Shown: positions 1 through 10,041, counted from the stretch's first letter. The stretch: DNA of 64,000 nt from JACMRP01 sp047302465 (GCF_047302465.1 NZ_CP178621.1:3906001-3970000), one strand, 5' to 3'. Translations and numbers: made by a program. The notes: generated from the sequence alone by a model not told the origin.

Positions 1-993
1 GACCTTCGGTCCGCCAGTTAAAGATTCAACTGTGAAAGGTTTTTGGTTTTCAAAAGCATGACGGCGTATTGGACAGTCTTCCATTTTGCAATTGCGGCAG
101 TACGCGCGCTTGCAAGGGTCTAAGTGAAACGCGATCTCGCCATCAAAGGTATAGTCACGCACCACAGAGGACTCAAAGTCATCACACACATTGTGCGCGT
201 GAGAGATATTCCAATACTCTGGAATAACCAGATGAGCATCGACATGGTGAAAACGTCCCGAGCGAATAATCCGAAGTTGATGGATATCAATGACACCCGA
301 AACACGGTTTTTTTGCAGAGCCTGGGACAGGTCACTGAGAACTTCCGTATCGACTTCGTCAACTAAGCCACCACCAGATTTACGCACGATCTTGTAACCT
401 TCATAAGCCAAATTCAAACCCACGATAATAGCAATCACTGGGTCAATCCAGGTAAGGCCCGTTGCTAACAACAGCATCAAACCCACAATCACGCCAACGG
501 TCGTCCACACGTCCGAGATCACATGCGCGCCGCTGGCTTTCAGGGCTTCTGATTGTTGTTTTTGTCCTGTGCGTTTGAGGTAAATACCAAGAAGCAAGTT
601 AAAGATGGCTGCAATTCCGATGACCAAGACGCCGATTTCCAATTGGCGAGGAGCTCCCCCGGCCAACAAGCTTACAATAGCTTCGCGAATAATCATCAGG
701 GCCGCAAAGAAGATCAAGCCCCCTTCAAATGCCGCCGAAAAATATTCTACTTTTCCGTGTCCGTAAGGGTGATCTTCGTCTGCAGGTTTTGAGGCAATGC
801 GAATGACGATCAAAGCAACGATTGCAGCAAGAACATTCACCGTGCTCTCGAGCGCGTCTGACAAAACCGCCGTCGACCCTGTCATGTAATAGGCTGCAAA
901 TTTCATCGCAAAGACGAAAACACTCGCCAAAAGCGAAATCCAAGCAGCTTTATTTCGGGCTGTATCGCCGGTCACGGCAGGGGTGAGTTCCAT
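1..993 (-). CDS. Cation diffusion facilitator (CDF) transporter, C-terminus beyond window
   Basis: This reads as an inner-membrane divalent metal efflux protein of the CDF family. The frame is open from an ATG at 993 to the window edge (331 codons, no stop), so the C-terminus is missing. Seen: the SDALES motif of TM2, the HPYGHGKVE loop, and a TM5 pattern with His and Asp four residues apart (GAHVISD), which in this family form the metal site. After the usual cytoplasmic domain comes a Cys-rich stretch (HLDPCKRAYCRNCKMEDCP) near residues 300-315. CDF proteins exchange Zn, Fe, Cd, Co or Mn for protons; the metal cannot be told from sequence alone. No strong Shine-Dalgarno precedes the ATG. Family call firm, substrate unknown. 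Confidence 0.88.
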   Translation of the reverse strand, partial: MELTPAVTGDTARNKAAWISLLASVFVFAMKFAAYYMTGSTAVLSDALESTVNVLAAIVALIVIRIASKPADEDHPYGHGKVEYFSAAFEGGLIFFAALMIIREAIVSLLAGGAPRQLEIGVLVIGIAAIFNLLLGIYLKRTGQKQQSEALKASGAHVISDVWTTVGVIVGLMLLLATGLTWIDPVIAIIVGLNLAYEGYKIVRKSGGGLVDEVDTEVLSDLSQALQKNRVSGVIDIHQLRIIRSGRFHHVDAHLVIPEYWNISHAHNVCDDFESSVVRDYTFDGEIAFHLDPCKRAYCRNCKMEDCPIRRHAFENQKPFTVESLTGGPKV

Positions 994-1034
994 GAGAGCT
1001 TTGTCTTAAATTCAAAGCTCCCAGTCAATGAGAA

Positions 1035-2039
1035 TTACCCTCCAGAAGCTTTTTTACGAGGCGCCGCTGGTTTGGGTCTAAGTTCGCGAACTTTATCAGT
1101 TTCTGGGGTGTAAAATTTCGTCTGATTACGACCTGCGTGTTTAGATTCATACAAGGCATGATCGGCCCGACGAACCAGTTCCCGAGCAGGGATATTTTCC
1201 CCTGGAACCGTAATCGCAAATCCCAAAGACGTTGTTAAATTCATCGAATCCGCGCCATTAGCAAATGTGCGGCCTTCGATTGCTTTACGTAAGCGTTCAC
1301 AGAAAAGCATGGCACCACGATGATCCACTTCCATCAAAACAACCAAAAACTCATCGCCACCGTACCGAGCTGGAATGTCGATGTTGCGAGTGTTGGCTTT
1401 GATGATTTTTCCAACCTCCTGCAAAACGTAACTTCCAAACAAGTGATCGTGACCGTCATTCACGGTTTTGAAATAGTCCATGTCCATCATGATCACGCAA
1501 ACTTCGCGGCCAAAGCGCTTTCCGCGCTCAAGTTCAAACTCAAGACGCTGATAAAGCGAGCGCATATTAAACAAGCCGGTCAAATCATCTGTATCGACCA
1601 GCTCTTTAAGTCGTTCATTAGCAAAAAGAAGCTGTGTATGAAGATCGCGAATGCGGAAATGCGTGCGGATACGTGCCAAAAGCTCCAAAGGCACAAAAGG
1701 TTTGATGATGTAGTCATCTGCGCCTGAGTCCAAAGCTTCGATAATTGATTCTGTGCTCGAATTTCCAGAAATAAAAATACAAGAGACATGCGGGTGCTGG
1801 GCCCGAACCGCCTGCAGAATTTGAATGCCCGACATTCCAGGAATCATCCAGTCCAAAATGATGACGTTGGGCACCCATGTTTCCATGAGTTTAAGAGCTT
1901 CAGTTCCAGAAGAAACTCCACGAGCGTCGTAATGTTCCCAACGCAGAGGCTCGAGAATAATTTCCCGGCTATCCGCATCTTCATCAACGACAAGAATTTT
2001 GCGCTCCTTAGGGGCCTTCAATAAGCTATCACGTACCAT
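1035..2039 (-). CDS. Response regulator with GGDEF domain (diguanylate cyclase)
   Basis: A 334-residue two-domain signalling protein: an N-terminal receiver (about 13-130) and a C-terminal GGDEF domain (about 145-310) expected to make cyclic di-GMP from two GTP. The receiver keeps the acidic residue D19, phospho-acceptor D63 in LDWMIPG, S91 and K113 in IIKPF. The catalytic motif RYGGDEF lies at 225-231, and an inhibitory-site RxxD (R218-D221) sits five residues before it, so product inhibition is expected. The DxLTGLFN signature at 151-158 is intact. The last 25 residues are basic and Pro-rich. ATG 2039 follows AAGGGAT. No kinase gene adjoins it, so its partner is unknown. It faces leuS divergently. 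Confidence 0.93.
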   Translation of the reverse strand: MVRDSLLKAPKERKILVVDEDADSREIILEPLRWEHYDARGVSSGTEALKLMETWVPNVIILDWMIPGMSGIQILQAVRAQHPHVSCIFISGNSSTESIIEALDSGADDYIIKPFVPLELLARIRTHFRIRDLHTQLLFANERLKELVDTDDLTGLFNMRSLYQRLEFELERGKRFGREVCVIMMDMDYFKTVNDGHDHLFGSYVLQEVGKIIKANTRNIDIPARYGGDEFLVVLMEVDHRGAMLFCERLRKAIEGRTFANGADSMNLTTSLGFAITVPGENIPARELVRRADHALYESKHAGRNQTKFYTPETDKVRELRPKPAAPRKKASGG

Positions 2040-2231
2040 ATCCCTTGATTTTAGCGCGCCCCATTGAAAAACCCGAACAGAAGCTGACCAGTGTGGTTAT
2101 TTCTCTTCCGAAGTCCAGGGTTCTTTTAGGTCGAAAATCCAGGAAAAATTTGCCGCTTTTTCCTTTCCATTTTGATTGAAAGATCCGCTATTCTTGGCTA
2201 TTCATTTCAGACATTTTTCGAAGAGGAACTC

Positions 2232-4646
2232 ATGGCATTGAATCACACGGAATTTGAGAAAAAGTGGCAGAAAAAGTGGGAAGAGCAAGGCGCGTTCAAA
2301 GCGGTCAACGGCTCTAATAAACCAAAATACTACGCCCTCGGAATGTTCCCTTATCCGTCTGGTTCAGGTCTGCACCTTGGTCACATCGCCTCTTACACGC
2401 CAACGGATATCATGGCTCGCTACAAGCGCACTGTCGGTTTCAACGTTTTGAATCCAATGGGTTATGATGCCTTCGGTTTGCCAGCAGAACAGTATGCTAT
2501 TCAAACCGGCATTCATCCTGCGATCACGACCGAGAAGGCCATCGCGAGCTTCCGCAATACTTTGAAGTCTTTTGGCTTCAGCTTTGACTGGAGTCGTGAA
2601 ATCTCGACTGCAGACTCAAAGTATTACAAGTGGACACAATTCATTTTCTTGAAATTGATGGAGCGTGGGCTTGCTTATCAAAAAGAAGTTCCTGTGAACT
2701 GGTGCCCGGCTTTGAAAACTGTTTTGGCAAACGACGAGATCATCGACGGTAAATCTGAGCGCGGCGGTCACCCAGTGATCCGTGTGCCGATGAAGCAATG
2801 GATGTTAAAGATCACAGATTATGCGGAACGCCTCTTGGAAGGTTTGGATCGTGTTGATTGGCCAGAGCGCACCAAAGAAGGTCAACGCAACTGGATCGGC
2901 AAAAGCGAAGGAGCTCGCGTTACTTTCAAAGTGGATGGCACGGGTGAAAGCTTTGAAGTCTTCACTACCCGCCCGGATACTTTGTTCGGAGTGACCTTCA
3001 TGGTGATGGCTCCAGAGAACCCGCTTGTGTCAAAAATCACAGCGATGGCTCACAAACCGCAAGTAGACGACTATGTTGCAGCGACAGCTCGTAAATCTGA
3101 GGTCGATCGCAAAGCTAATACCGAAAAGACAGGCGCTTTCACGGGTGCGTACGCTGTTCATCCGATCACTGGTCATCACATTCCGATCTGGATTGCGGAC
3201 TATGTTTTGATGGACTACGGAACAGGAGCCATCATGGCAGTTCCTGGTCACGATGCCCGCGATTTTGAGTTTGCTGAAACGTTTAAAATGCCTGTGGTGC
3301 GAGTTCTTGAGGGTGGCGATAAATTGCCATTCGAAGGTGATGGCACTTTGGTCAATTCTGATTTCTTGAACGGCCTTTCCAAAACAGCGGCTATTCAAAA
3401 AATGATTCAACACTTGGAATCTAAAAAAATCGGCCAAAAAGAAATTCAATACAAATTGCGTGATTGGCTCTTTAGTCGTCAACGTTACTGGGGCGAACCA
3501 TTCCCAGTCGTTCACTTCCCGAAGGCTGGTATGAAAGGCCTTCCGGTCAACGAATTGCCTCTGTTGTTGCCGGAAGTGGCAGACTATGAACCTTCTGATA
3601 AGGGCGAAGCTCCTCTTGCGCGCAATCGCGAGTGGACACAATATCCAGGGACTGCTGCAATTGGTGCCGCAGGCGAAATGGGTGTTCGTGAGACCGACAC
3701 AATGCCAGGCTCTGCGGGATCGTCGTGGTACTTCCTTCGTTACATCGATCCTCACAATGACAACGCTCCGTTTAGCCCAGAAGCTGAAAAATACTGGATG
3801 CCAGTCGACTTGTACGTGGGCGGACCTGAGCACACCGTAGGACATTTGCTCTATGCACGTTTTTGGACGAAGGTTCTTTTTGATGCAGGCCTTGTCACTC
3901 ATGACGAGCCTTTCAAAAAATTGGCTCACCAAGGGATGATCTTAGGCGAAGACCATCAGAAAATGTCGAAATCCAAAAACAACGGGATTGCGGCCGACGA
4001 AGTCAGCCACAAATACGGAGCCGATGCTTTACGTACTTTCGTGTGCTTCATGGGACCTTTGGAAAGTGAAAAACCTTGGTCCACAACGGGTATCGAGGGC
4101 GTGAAGCGCTTCTTGGACCGCGTAAGCCGCTTGATCGTCAGCGACGATGGCCAGCTTATTGCGACGGCTGATGCTGCACCGGCAGATATTGAAAAGCTTT
4201 TGCACAAAACCATCAAGAAAGTGACAGAAGACATCGAGAAAATGAACTTCAACACGGCCATCAGTGCCATGATGATCTTGGTGAACGAGCTTTACCGCGC
4301 CAACGTCAAACCTAAGAGTGTATTAAAACCTCTTACTCAGCTCTTGATGCCATTTGCACCTTACATGGCGGAAGAGCTTTGGGAAAAAATGGGCGGAGAA
4401 GGATTTGTTTCTTTGGCTCCGTGGCCTAAGTATGATACCAACCTCATCGCTGATGACACGGTGACTATTGGGGTGCAGGTAAACGGAAAAATGCGCGGGA
4501 CGATTGAGATTCCTGTGGATGCTTCCGAAGAAGCGGCACTCACAGCTGCCAAAGGCGTGGAAAACGTGATGGCAGCGCTAGGTAATAAACAACCGGACAA
4601 AGTTATTTATAAGGCCGGTAAAATTTTAAACTTGATTGTGAAATAA
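2232..4646 (+). CDS. leuS: Leucyl-tRNA synthetase
   Basis: Class I aminoacyl-tRNA synthetase that charges tRNA-Leu in the cytoplasm; 804 residues. The HIGH-type motif HLGH lies at 48-51 and KMSKS at 577-581. The editing (CP1) insert carries the TTRPDTLFG motif, and the C-terminal anticodon-binding region ends in VNGKMRG and a Lys-rich tail typical of bacterial LeuRS. The frame is open from 2172, but ATG 2232 is preferred because AGAGGAA lies just upstream at 2221-2227 and the protein then begins in the usual LeuRS way (a short Asn/Glu/Lys-rich helix before the catalytic core). Only 77 bp separate it from the downstream speA start, so co-transcription is possible. Confidence 0.97.
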   Translation: MALNHTEFEKKWQKKWEEQGAFKAVNGSNKPKYYALGMFPYPSGSGLHLGHIASYTPTDIMARYKRTVGFNVLNPMGYDAFGLPAEQYAIQTGIHPAITTEKAIASFRNTLKSFGFSFDWSREISTADSKYYKWTQFIFLKLMERGLAYQKEVPVNWCPALKTVLANDEIIDGKSERGGHPVIRVPMKQWMLKITDYAERLLEGLDRVDWPERTKEGQRNWIGKSEGARVTFKVDGTGESFEVFTTRPDTLFGVTFMVMAPENPLVSKITAMAHKPQVDDYVAATARKSEVDRKANTEKTGAFTGAYAVHPITGHHIPIWIADYVLMDYGTGAIMAVPGHDARDFEFAETFKMPVVRVLEGGDKLPFEGDGTLVNSDFLNGLSKTAAIQKMIQHLESKKIGQKEIQYKLRDWLFSRQRYWGEPFPVVHFPKAGMKGLPVNELPLLLPEVADYEPSDKGEAPLARNREWTQYPGTAAIGAAGEMGVRETDTMPGSAGSSWYFLRYIDPHNDNAPFSPEAEKYWMPVDLYVGGPEHTVGHLLYARFWTKVLFDAGLVTHDEPFKKLAHQGMILGEDHQKMSKSKNNGIAADEVSHKYGADALRTFVCFMGPLESEKPWSTTGIEGVKRFLDRVSRLIVSDDGQLIATADAAPADIEKLLHKTIKKVTEDIEKMNFNTAISAMMILVNELYRANVKPKSVLKPLTQLLMPFAPYMAEELWEKMGGEGFVSLAPWPKYDTNLIADDTVTIGVQVNGKMRGTIEIPVDASEEAALTAAKGVENVMAALGNKQPDKVIYKAGKILNLIVK

Positions 4647-4723
4647 AACGAGCGACGATGATGAATACAGAACCGACTCAAAATTTGCAAAACCACCCTC
4701 AAACCCAAGGAGGAAGCGCACCG

Positions 4724-6640
4724 ATGTCCACTGGAACAAATAACTGGAATCCTGAGAAAAGTGCCACACTTTACGGTATCAACAGCTGGGGAAATGGCTA
4801 TTTCCGCACAAACCAAAGTGGCAACGTGATGGTTACTCCGATGGGCGCTTCAGGTCCATCTGTAGATCTCTATGACCTGACTCAGGATCTTTTGGACCGT
4901 GGTATCCGCGTTCCTATCATGATTCGCTTCCCTGACATCATCAAAGCTCGCGTTCAGCAGCTCAATAGCTGTTTCCAAAAAGCTTTCGCAGATCATAGCT
5001 ACAAAGGCCAATACTGTGGCGTTTACCCGATCAAGGTGAACCAACAACGTCACTTGGTCCAAGAGCTTGTAAAACACGGTAAAGGCCACGGTTTGGGCCT
5101 TGAGTGCGGTTCTAAACCAGAACTTTTGGTGGTTCTTGCTTTGATGAATACCGAAAACGCTTTGATTATCTGTAACGGTTTCAAAGATGCGGAGTACATC
5201 GAAACTGCGCTCTTGTCGCAAAAATTAGGTCGCAACACGATCATCGTTGTAGATCGTAAAGAAGAATTGAAAATGATCGTGGATGTGGCGAAGAAATTCA
5301 ACAGCCGTCCAAAAATCGGTTTCCGCGCAAAACTAAACACTCAAGGTGCGGGTAAATGGGTCGACTCTTCTGGAGCTCGTTCTAAATTCGGTCTGACTTC
5401 AATGGAGATCGTTGAGGGCGTGGAGTTCTTGAAAAAAGAAGGCATGCTTGATTGCCTTGAGCTGCTTCACTACCACATCGGCTCACAAGTTCCTTCCATC
5501 CAAAGCATTAAGTCTTCTTTGAAAGAAGGCGCACGCTTCTACACTGAGCTTCACGCGATGGGCGCAGGCCTTAAGTATATTGACGTGGGCGGTGGCCTTG
5601 GCGTTGATTACGACGGCACGGGTTCTTCTGATAGCTCTGTGAATTACAGCGAACAAGAATACGCGAATGACATCGTGTCTGTGCTTCAAGCACTTTGCGA
5701 TGAAAAGGGTGTTCCACATCCAAACATCGTGACAGAGTCTGGCCGCTTCTTGGTAGCTCATCACTCTGTTCTTATTTTCAACGTTTTGGGCGTGAACGAT
5801 CTTCACCGTCATGAACCGCCTCGTCCTGCGACTAAAAAAGATCCAACGATCATGCAGGACATGCAGTACATCTACGAAAAGGTGAACAAAGACAATATCA
5901 ACGAGTGCTTCAATGACTTAACTCAAGCGAAGCAAGAGACTCTACAACTTTTCACATACGGCGTTTTGACTCTTGAGCAACGCGCATGGTGTGAAACGAT
6001 GTACTTCACGATCGCGACTAAAATGGTGATCTTGGCTCGTGCAACTCCAGACACTGAAGACATCCAAGCAGAACTTGGTAAAGAGCTTTGCGATACTTAT
6101 TTCGCAAACTTCTCGGTGTTCCAATCTATCCCGGATTCTTGGGCGGTAGGACAGCTCTTCCCAATCATGCCTATTCATCGTTTGGCTGAAGAGCCAACTC
6201 GTTCAGCGACTTTGGCGGATCTAACTTGTGACTCTGACGGTGTGATTGAAAAATTCATAGATACAGAATCTGGTGAACCTAAAGAAACTGTGCGTGTTCA
6301 CCAATACACAGAAGGTCAACCATACTACATGGGGATCTTCCTCACAGGCGCGTACCAAGAGATCTTGGGCGATTTGCATAATCTCTTTGGTGATACTGAT
6401 GCCGTTCATATCTCTTTGAGCGAAGTGGGATACACGATTGATCACTACGTTCCAGGCGATACAGTGACGGAAGTTTTGACGTACGTTCAGTATGGCCGCT
6501 CAGAAATGGTGGATAATGTTCGTCAGGCGACTGAGGAAAGTATCCAACGTGGCACAATCACCAAGCAAGAAGCGAAGTTGCTGATCAAGCACTACGAAGA
6601 AGGTTTGTCTGGTTATACTTACCTCGAAGAGGCAGAGTAA
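4724..6640 (+). CDS. speA: Biosynthetic arginine decarboxylase
   Basis: PLP-dependent fold-III enzyme that converts arginine to agmatine, the first step of the agmatine route to putrescine. The PLP lysine is in YPIKVNQQ (K104), HYHIGSQ lies at 249-255, the phosphate-binding TESGR motif follows, and the C-terminal catalytic Cys is in LTCDSDG (C502). Its 638 residues match the SpeA family. The frame is open from tandem ATGs at 4658 and 4661, but a strong AAGGAGG (4707-4713) sits 10 bases before ATG 4724, which I take as the start; the extra 22 residues would be Gln/Asn-rich and unlike the family. It is followed by a terminator. Together with the agmatinase at 11857 and SpeD-SpeE at 43621 it would complete spermidine synthesis. 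Confidence 0.96.
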   Translation: MSTGTNNWNPEKSATLYGINSWGNGYFRTNQSGNVMVTPMGASGPSVDLYDLTQDLLDRGIRVPIMIRFPDIIKARVQQLNSCFQKAFADHSYKGQYCGVYPIKVNQQRHLVQELVKHGKGHGLGLECGSKPELLVVLALMNTENALIICNGFKDAEYIETALLSQKLGRNTIIVVDRKEELKMIVDVAKKFNSRPKIGFRAKLNTQGAGKWVDSSGARSKFGLTSMEIVEGVEFLKKEGMLDCLELLHYHIGSQVPSIQSIKSSLKEGARFYTELHAMGAGLKYIDVGGGLGVDYDGTGSSDSSVNYSEQEYANDIVSVLQALCDEKGVPHPNIVTESGRFLVAHHSVLIFNVLGVNDLHRHEPPRPATKKDPTIMQDMQYIYEKVNKDNINECFNDLTQAKQETLQLFTYGVLTLEQRAWCETMYFTIATKMVILARATPDTEDIQAELGKELCDTYFANFSVFQSIPDSWAVGQLFPIMPIHRLAEEPTRSATLADLTCDSDGVIEKFIDTESGEPKETVRVHQYTEGQPYYMGIFLTGAYQEILGDLHNLFGDTDAVHISLSEVGYTIDHYVPGDTVTEVLTYVQYGRSEMVDNVRQATEESIQRGTITKQEAKLLIKHYEEGLSGYTYLEEAE

Positions 6641-6647
6641 AAACGAA

Positions 6648-6673
6648 GGGAGCGAAAGCTCCCTTTTTTATTT
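6648..6673 (+). terminator. Rho-independent terminator of speA
   Basis: Perfect 6-bp stem GGGAGC / GCTCCC with a GAAA tetraloop, followed by TTTTTTATTT. It starts 8 bases after the speA stop and runs up to the stop codon of the convergent lipoprotein gene. Confidence 0.92.
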
Positions 6674-7864
6674 CTAACGAAGCGAACCAAAATCGCTGAT
6701 CACGATTCCCGGGCTCTCTGTATTTTGATGCAGAAAATAGAGATGATTCTGAAAAATCACACTAGAATGGGACCCTGTACTTGCAGGCTCCCCCAATGCA
6801 TATCGATTCGCAACAAGCTCTTGTCCCTTCTTATACCAATAAAAGGTATTTACCTTTACGCCGCGATGCCAGGAACTCGTCACTCCGTAAAAGCCTTGAT
6901 TGTCGGTGCTAAGAACCCCTTGAAGCATCACGCTTTTATGTGGGGTGACGTCTTCAAACTCTTTTTCCCAAATAAGTACTCCGGCGCTTTTTCTGAAAAA
7001 TCGTGAAAGGGATTTATTCTCTACGAGGTTTGTGTAAAGAACCGCCACACTCAGGTGGCCTTTCAGAGCAGAAAAACTCATTGCAGAGATTGAAAAGGCA
7101 TCCGCGACATAACCTGATTCGAAAACCATTTCCCAGCGATCTTGCCCAAAGAAACGAAACACACGCGCAGCTTTATCGCGTACCCCATACACGTAAACAT
7201 CATTACCATCGACAAGCAGACCACTAAGGACTCCAATATTTGGTAGCGGCATTTCTTTCCATTGATTTTGGCTTAAACGATACAAGCCGTAACCCTCGTC
7301 GCTTGAAAAGCTTCCAAGCCACAACTCTCCGGCAGAGTTAAAAGCCATTTCGATTTTGGGCCAGACAAATCTTGAAAGCTCTGGGCCATATTTGATCAGA
7401 CTATTCTGAGGTCCCACTTTGTAAACTTGAACAGCCGTCGGAGTAACTTCACGAAGAACATAGGCGGTATTATTATAGATAGTAAAACTAACGATCCTTT
7501 GAAAAAGCATCGACCCTGGTTCTGTCGGACCATAGTTCAATTCTAAAATTGAAGCCCATAATCCAGAGCTACTAAGCTTCACGATCTGATAGCGGTGCTG
7601 ACGAACGGTCAAACTTTCATCCTGAAGATAGCCCGAGCCTCCGATATACAAAGCATCTTCAGTCACATCTGTTTTAATATTACCGACGTCTTTAAGCGGA
7701 ACTTGGCTTTTTTGCGCTTCCGTTGCAGAAACTTTGCCTTTTTCACTCCAAACGACGGTCTTATCATTCGGCAGTCCTGGCGGAGATAGAGGCGTAGAAT
7801 TCTTTGGCGCACACGCCGCAAAAATTAGAAATAGAGCTAAGCAGATATAACTAGAAGATCTCAT
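6674..7864 (-). CDS. Lipoprotein of unknown function
   Basis: A 396-residue exported protein with a lipoprotein signal: basic start (MRSSS), hydrophobic core, and lipobox FAAC with Cys at about residue 18. ATG 7864 is chosen because GGGGGG lies 5-10 bases upstream; the frame also opens at an upstream TTG (7885), but that would add residues across the purine tract. The mature part is rich in short beta-strand-like segments with repeated aromatic positions (patterns such as ELWLGSFSS, DVYVYGVR, LYRLSQNQW), resembling a beta-propeller with kelch- or WD-like spacing; this fold is inferred from pattern only. It shares no operon: the Yej-like operon lies upstream in the same direction, ending 94 bp away. 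Confidence 0.8.
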   Translation of the reverse strand: MRSSSYICLALFLIFAACAPKNSTPLSPPGLPNDKTVVWSEKGKVSATEAQKSQVPLKDVGNIKTDVTEDALYIGGSGYLQDESLTVRQHRYQIVKLSSSGLWASILELNYGPTEPGSMLFQRIVSFTIYNNTAYVLREVTPTAVQVYKVGPQNSLIKYGPELSRFVWPKIEMAFNSAGELWLGSFSSDEGYGLYRLSQNQWKEMPLPNIGVLSGLLVDGNDVYVYGVRDKAARVFRFFGQDRWEMVFESGYVADAFSISAMSFSALKGHLSVAVLYTNLVENKSLSRFFRKSAGVLIWEKEFEDVTPHKSVMLQGVLSTDNQGFYGVTSSWHRGVKVNTFYWYKKGQELVANRYALGEPASTGSHSSVIFQNHLYFLHQNTESPGIVISDFGSLR

Positions 7865-7958
7865 CAAGCCCCCCGGTTTGTTCAAGCAAAACTTGGTCGC
7901 TTAAACCATAGTAAACTCAGGAGGCCTTAGTGAGGCAAAATATATTCTTGAAAGAAGC

Positions 7959-8996
7959 CTAGCCGACCGCGGATTTCGCGTCGAAGGCATCACGAACAGC
8001 AAGATTGATGTTAATCAACAAAGTCATGGTCAACACGAGCGCTCCAGAAGGAGCCCAAACCAACCACTCTGCAGTAGTGAAATAGCTCTGTGCTTGTCCG
8101 AGCAATTCCCCCCAACTTGGAGTTGGTGGTGGAAGACCTAGTCCTAGGTAATCCATGATAGACAAGCTTTCGATATTTCCTGCGATAGCAAAAGGACTCA
8201 AAGTAATAATCGGAGTCAGCGCATTCGGCATGATGTGTTTGAGAATCACACGCTTGTGCGTAGAACCGATCGCTTTTGCAGCCTCAACATATTCCCGCTT
8301 ACGAAGACTTAGGAACTGACCACGCATGTAGTGAGAAATCCCCGTCCAACCGAAACACATACTGAAGAAAACCAGCAAATAAATATTCGGTTTAAAGATT
8401 GAGATCAAAGTGATCAAGATGAAGAATGCCGGGATACTCTCGAAAACCTCGATCAAGCGCATGCCGATGAGATCTACTCTTCCGCCCATATAACCCATGC
8501 CTGCGCCGATCCCACAACCAATAAGGTAAGTCAGAAACCACACGCCGACAGCATATATAAAGGTATAGCGGAAACCATAAAGCAAACGAGTCAGGACATC
8601 ACGACCACGATCGTCTGTTCCGAAAAGATTATATTTCGTTGGAGGCGCTGGATAGGACTCCACCGCAGAGTTACTCTCGTAAGGATCCCATTGGATCACA
8701 GGCCACATTGCCCAGTCGTTTTCGCCCATTTGCAAAGAGCGATAGTCCATCACCTGAATGTCAGTACGTCCGAACAAAGAAGGATGGTAGTCTTTCACCA
8801 AAGGAAAATACACCTGACCTTGATAACTCATCATGTGCGGTTTGCTATTGGCCCAAAATTCTGCGGTAAAGCTAACAAAGATCATGAATGCAAAAACAAA
8901 AACCGAAATCACCGCTGCGCGATTGCGCTTGAAACGGCGATAACGCTTCAAAGTCAGTTCACTACGAATCAAGTACTTCTCAACAAAGTTCATCAT
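7959..8996 (-). CDS. yejE: Peptide ABC transporter permease, YejE/DppC-like
   Basis: Inner-membrane permease of the dipeptide/oligopeptide importer family, 345 residues. One N-terminal membrane segment (about 28-48) is followed by a long periplasmic part of about 90 residues with FGTDDRGRDVL, then five further segments holding the EAA loop (EYVEAAKAIGSTHKRVILKH) that docks the ATPase. The long periplasmic insertion between TM1 and the GTDDRGRD motif is typical of YejE (microcin C / peptide uptake). Its ATG overlaps the stop of the upstream yejB (ATGA), showing translational coupling. No ATP-binding subunit follows; the next gene is an unrelated lipoprotein. Confidence 0.88.
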   Translation of the reverse strand: MMNFVEKYLIRSELTLKRYRRFKRNRAAVISVFVFAFMIFVSFTAEFWANSKPHMMSYQGQVYFPLVKDYHPSLFGRTDIQVMDYRSLQMGENDWAMWPVIQWDPYESNSAVESYPAPPTKYNLFGTDDRGRDVLTRLLYGFRYTFIYAVGVWFLTYLIGCGIGAGMGYMGGRVDLIGMRLIEVFESIPAFFILITLISIFKPNIYLLVFFSMCFGWTGISHYMRGQFLSLRKREYVEAAKAIGSTHKRVILKHIMPNALTPIITLSPFAIAGNIESLSIMDYLGLGLPPPTPSWGELLGQAQSYFTTAEWLVWAPSGALVLTMTLLININLAVRDAFDAKSAVG

Positions 8997-10021
8997 TTGA
9001 AGTCAATCCTTGGATCCACCAGCACATACACGATGTCACTGAAAACACGACCAAACACAAGAATTAGAGAAGAAACAAAGGTAATACCCATGATGACGTT
9101 ATAATCACGCACCATCAAAGATTGATAACCCAACAAGCCCATACCATCGAGATTGAACATACGCTCAATCACCAAAGAGCCGCTTAGGAAAACGCCGAAG
9201 AAACCGGCCACGCCAGGCACAAGAGCAATCAATGCGTTTCGCAAAGCATGCTTGTACATAACCTTCTTTTCAGAAACACCTTTCGCACGTGCCGTACGAA
9301 CGTAATCTGACTTGATAACTTCCAACATGGAGTTTCTCATCAAGTAAGAAAGGGTCGTGAAACCACCAATCATGTAACAGGTCAAAGGCAAGATAAAGTG
9401 ATGAATACGATCTACAAACTGTCCCCAAGAAGTCAGTTCATCATAGTTATCGGACTTCAAACTTCCGATCGGAAACCAGTCCAATTTTCCAGCAAAGACA
9501 GTAATCAAAAAGATACCTAATACTAGCGGAGGAATCGCATAGGTGAAATTCAGCAGAAGGCCCGTTCCCCGGTCAAACACCGTTCCGGCCTTCAAAGCCA
9601 TCCGCATGCCTAAGGGAATACACACCAGATAGGTCAGGAATAATGATGTCAGACCAAATTGCATGGAGACTGGGAATTTACTGATAATGACGTCCATTAC
9701 GGGCTCTTGATAAGTAAAGCTCTCGCCAAAATCTAGGCGCGCGATATTTTTGAGCCAGATCAAGTAACGGACGTGTACAGGCTTATCAAAACCGTATTGC
9801 TTTTTAAGAGCCTCAACAACTTCTTCACTAACGCCGGATTCACGAAGCCTACCAGAACTACCGCCTTCGCCTCCGCCCATGTTCGAGCCGAAGCGAATCG
9901 CTTGAAGTTTCTGTTCAATAGGACTTCCTGGAGCCATGTTGATCACAAGGAAGGTCAACAAGGTAATTCCAATGAAGGTCGGGATCATCAGCAATAAACG
10001 ACGGATCAGATAAACGAGCAA
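8993..10021 (-). CDS. yejB: Peptide ABC transporter permease, YejB/DppB-like
   Basis: Partner permease of 342 residues with six predicted membrane segments. It begins with the family-typical LVYLIRRLLLMIPTF and contains the acidic/Gly-rich periplasmic insertion (GGGEGG near residue 50) and the loop KPVHVRYLIWL seen in YejB, plus an EAA loop (SDYVRTARAKGVSEKKVMYKHALRNA) for ATPase contact. The start is TTG 10021, backed by AAGGAG 8 bases upstream; an ATG at codon 12 would cut into TM1. It sits 20 bp downstream of the binding-protein gene and overlaps yejE by 4 bp, forming a three-gene operon. Confidence 0.9.
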   Translation of the reverse strand: MLVYLIRRLLLMIPTFIGITLLTFLVINMAPGSPIEQKLQAIRFGSNMGGGEGGSSGRLRESGVSEEVVEALKKQYGFDKPVHVRYLIWLKNIARLDFGESFTYQEPVMDVIISKFPVSMQFGLTSLFLTYLVCIPLGMRMALKAGTVFDRGTGLLLNFTYAIPPLVLGIFLITVFAGKLDWFPIGSLKSDNYDELTSWGQFVDRIHHFILPLTCYMIGGFTTLSYLMRNSMLEVIKSDYVRTARAKGVSEKKVMYKHALRNALIALVPGVAGFFGVFLSGSLVIERMFNLDGMGLLGYQSLMVRDYNVIMGITFVSSLILVFGRVFSDIVYVLVDPRIDFK

Positions 10022-10041
10022 GTTCCCTACTCCTTAAAGTC

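Noticed and set aside
3030..3932. 300-codon open frame on the minus strand
   Set aside because: Fully antisense to leuS, with shadow-like composition and no ribosome site.
4658..4723. Earlier start for speA
   Set aside because: The strong AAGGAGG lies before ATG 4724, and the extra residues are not family-like.
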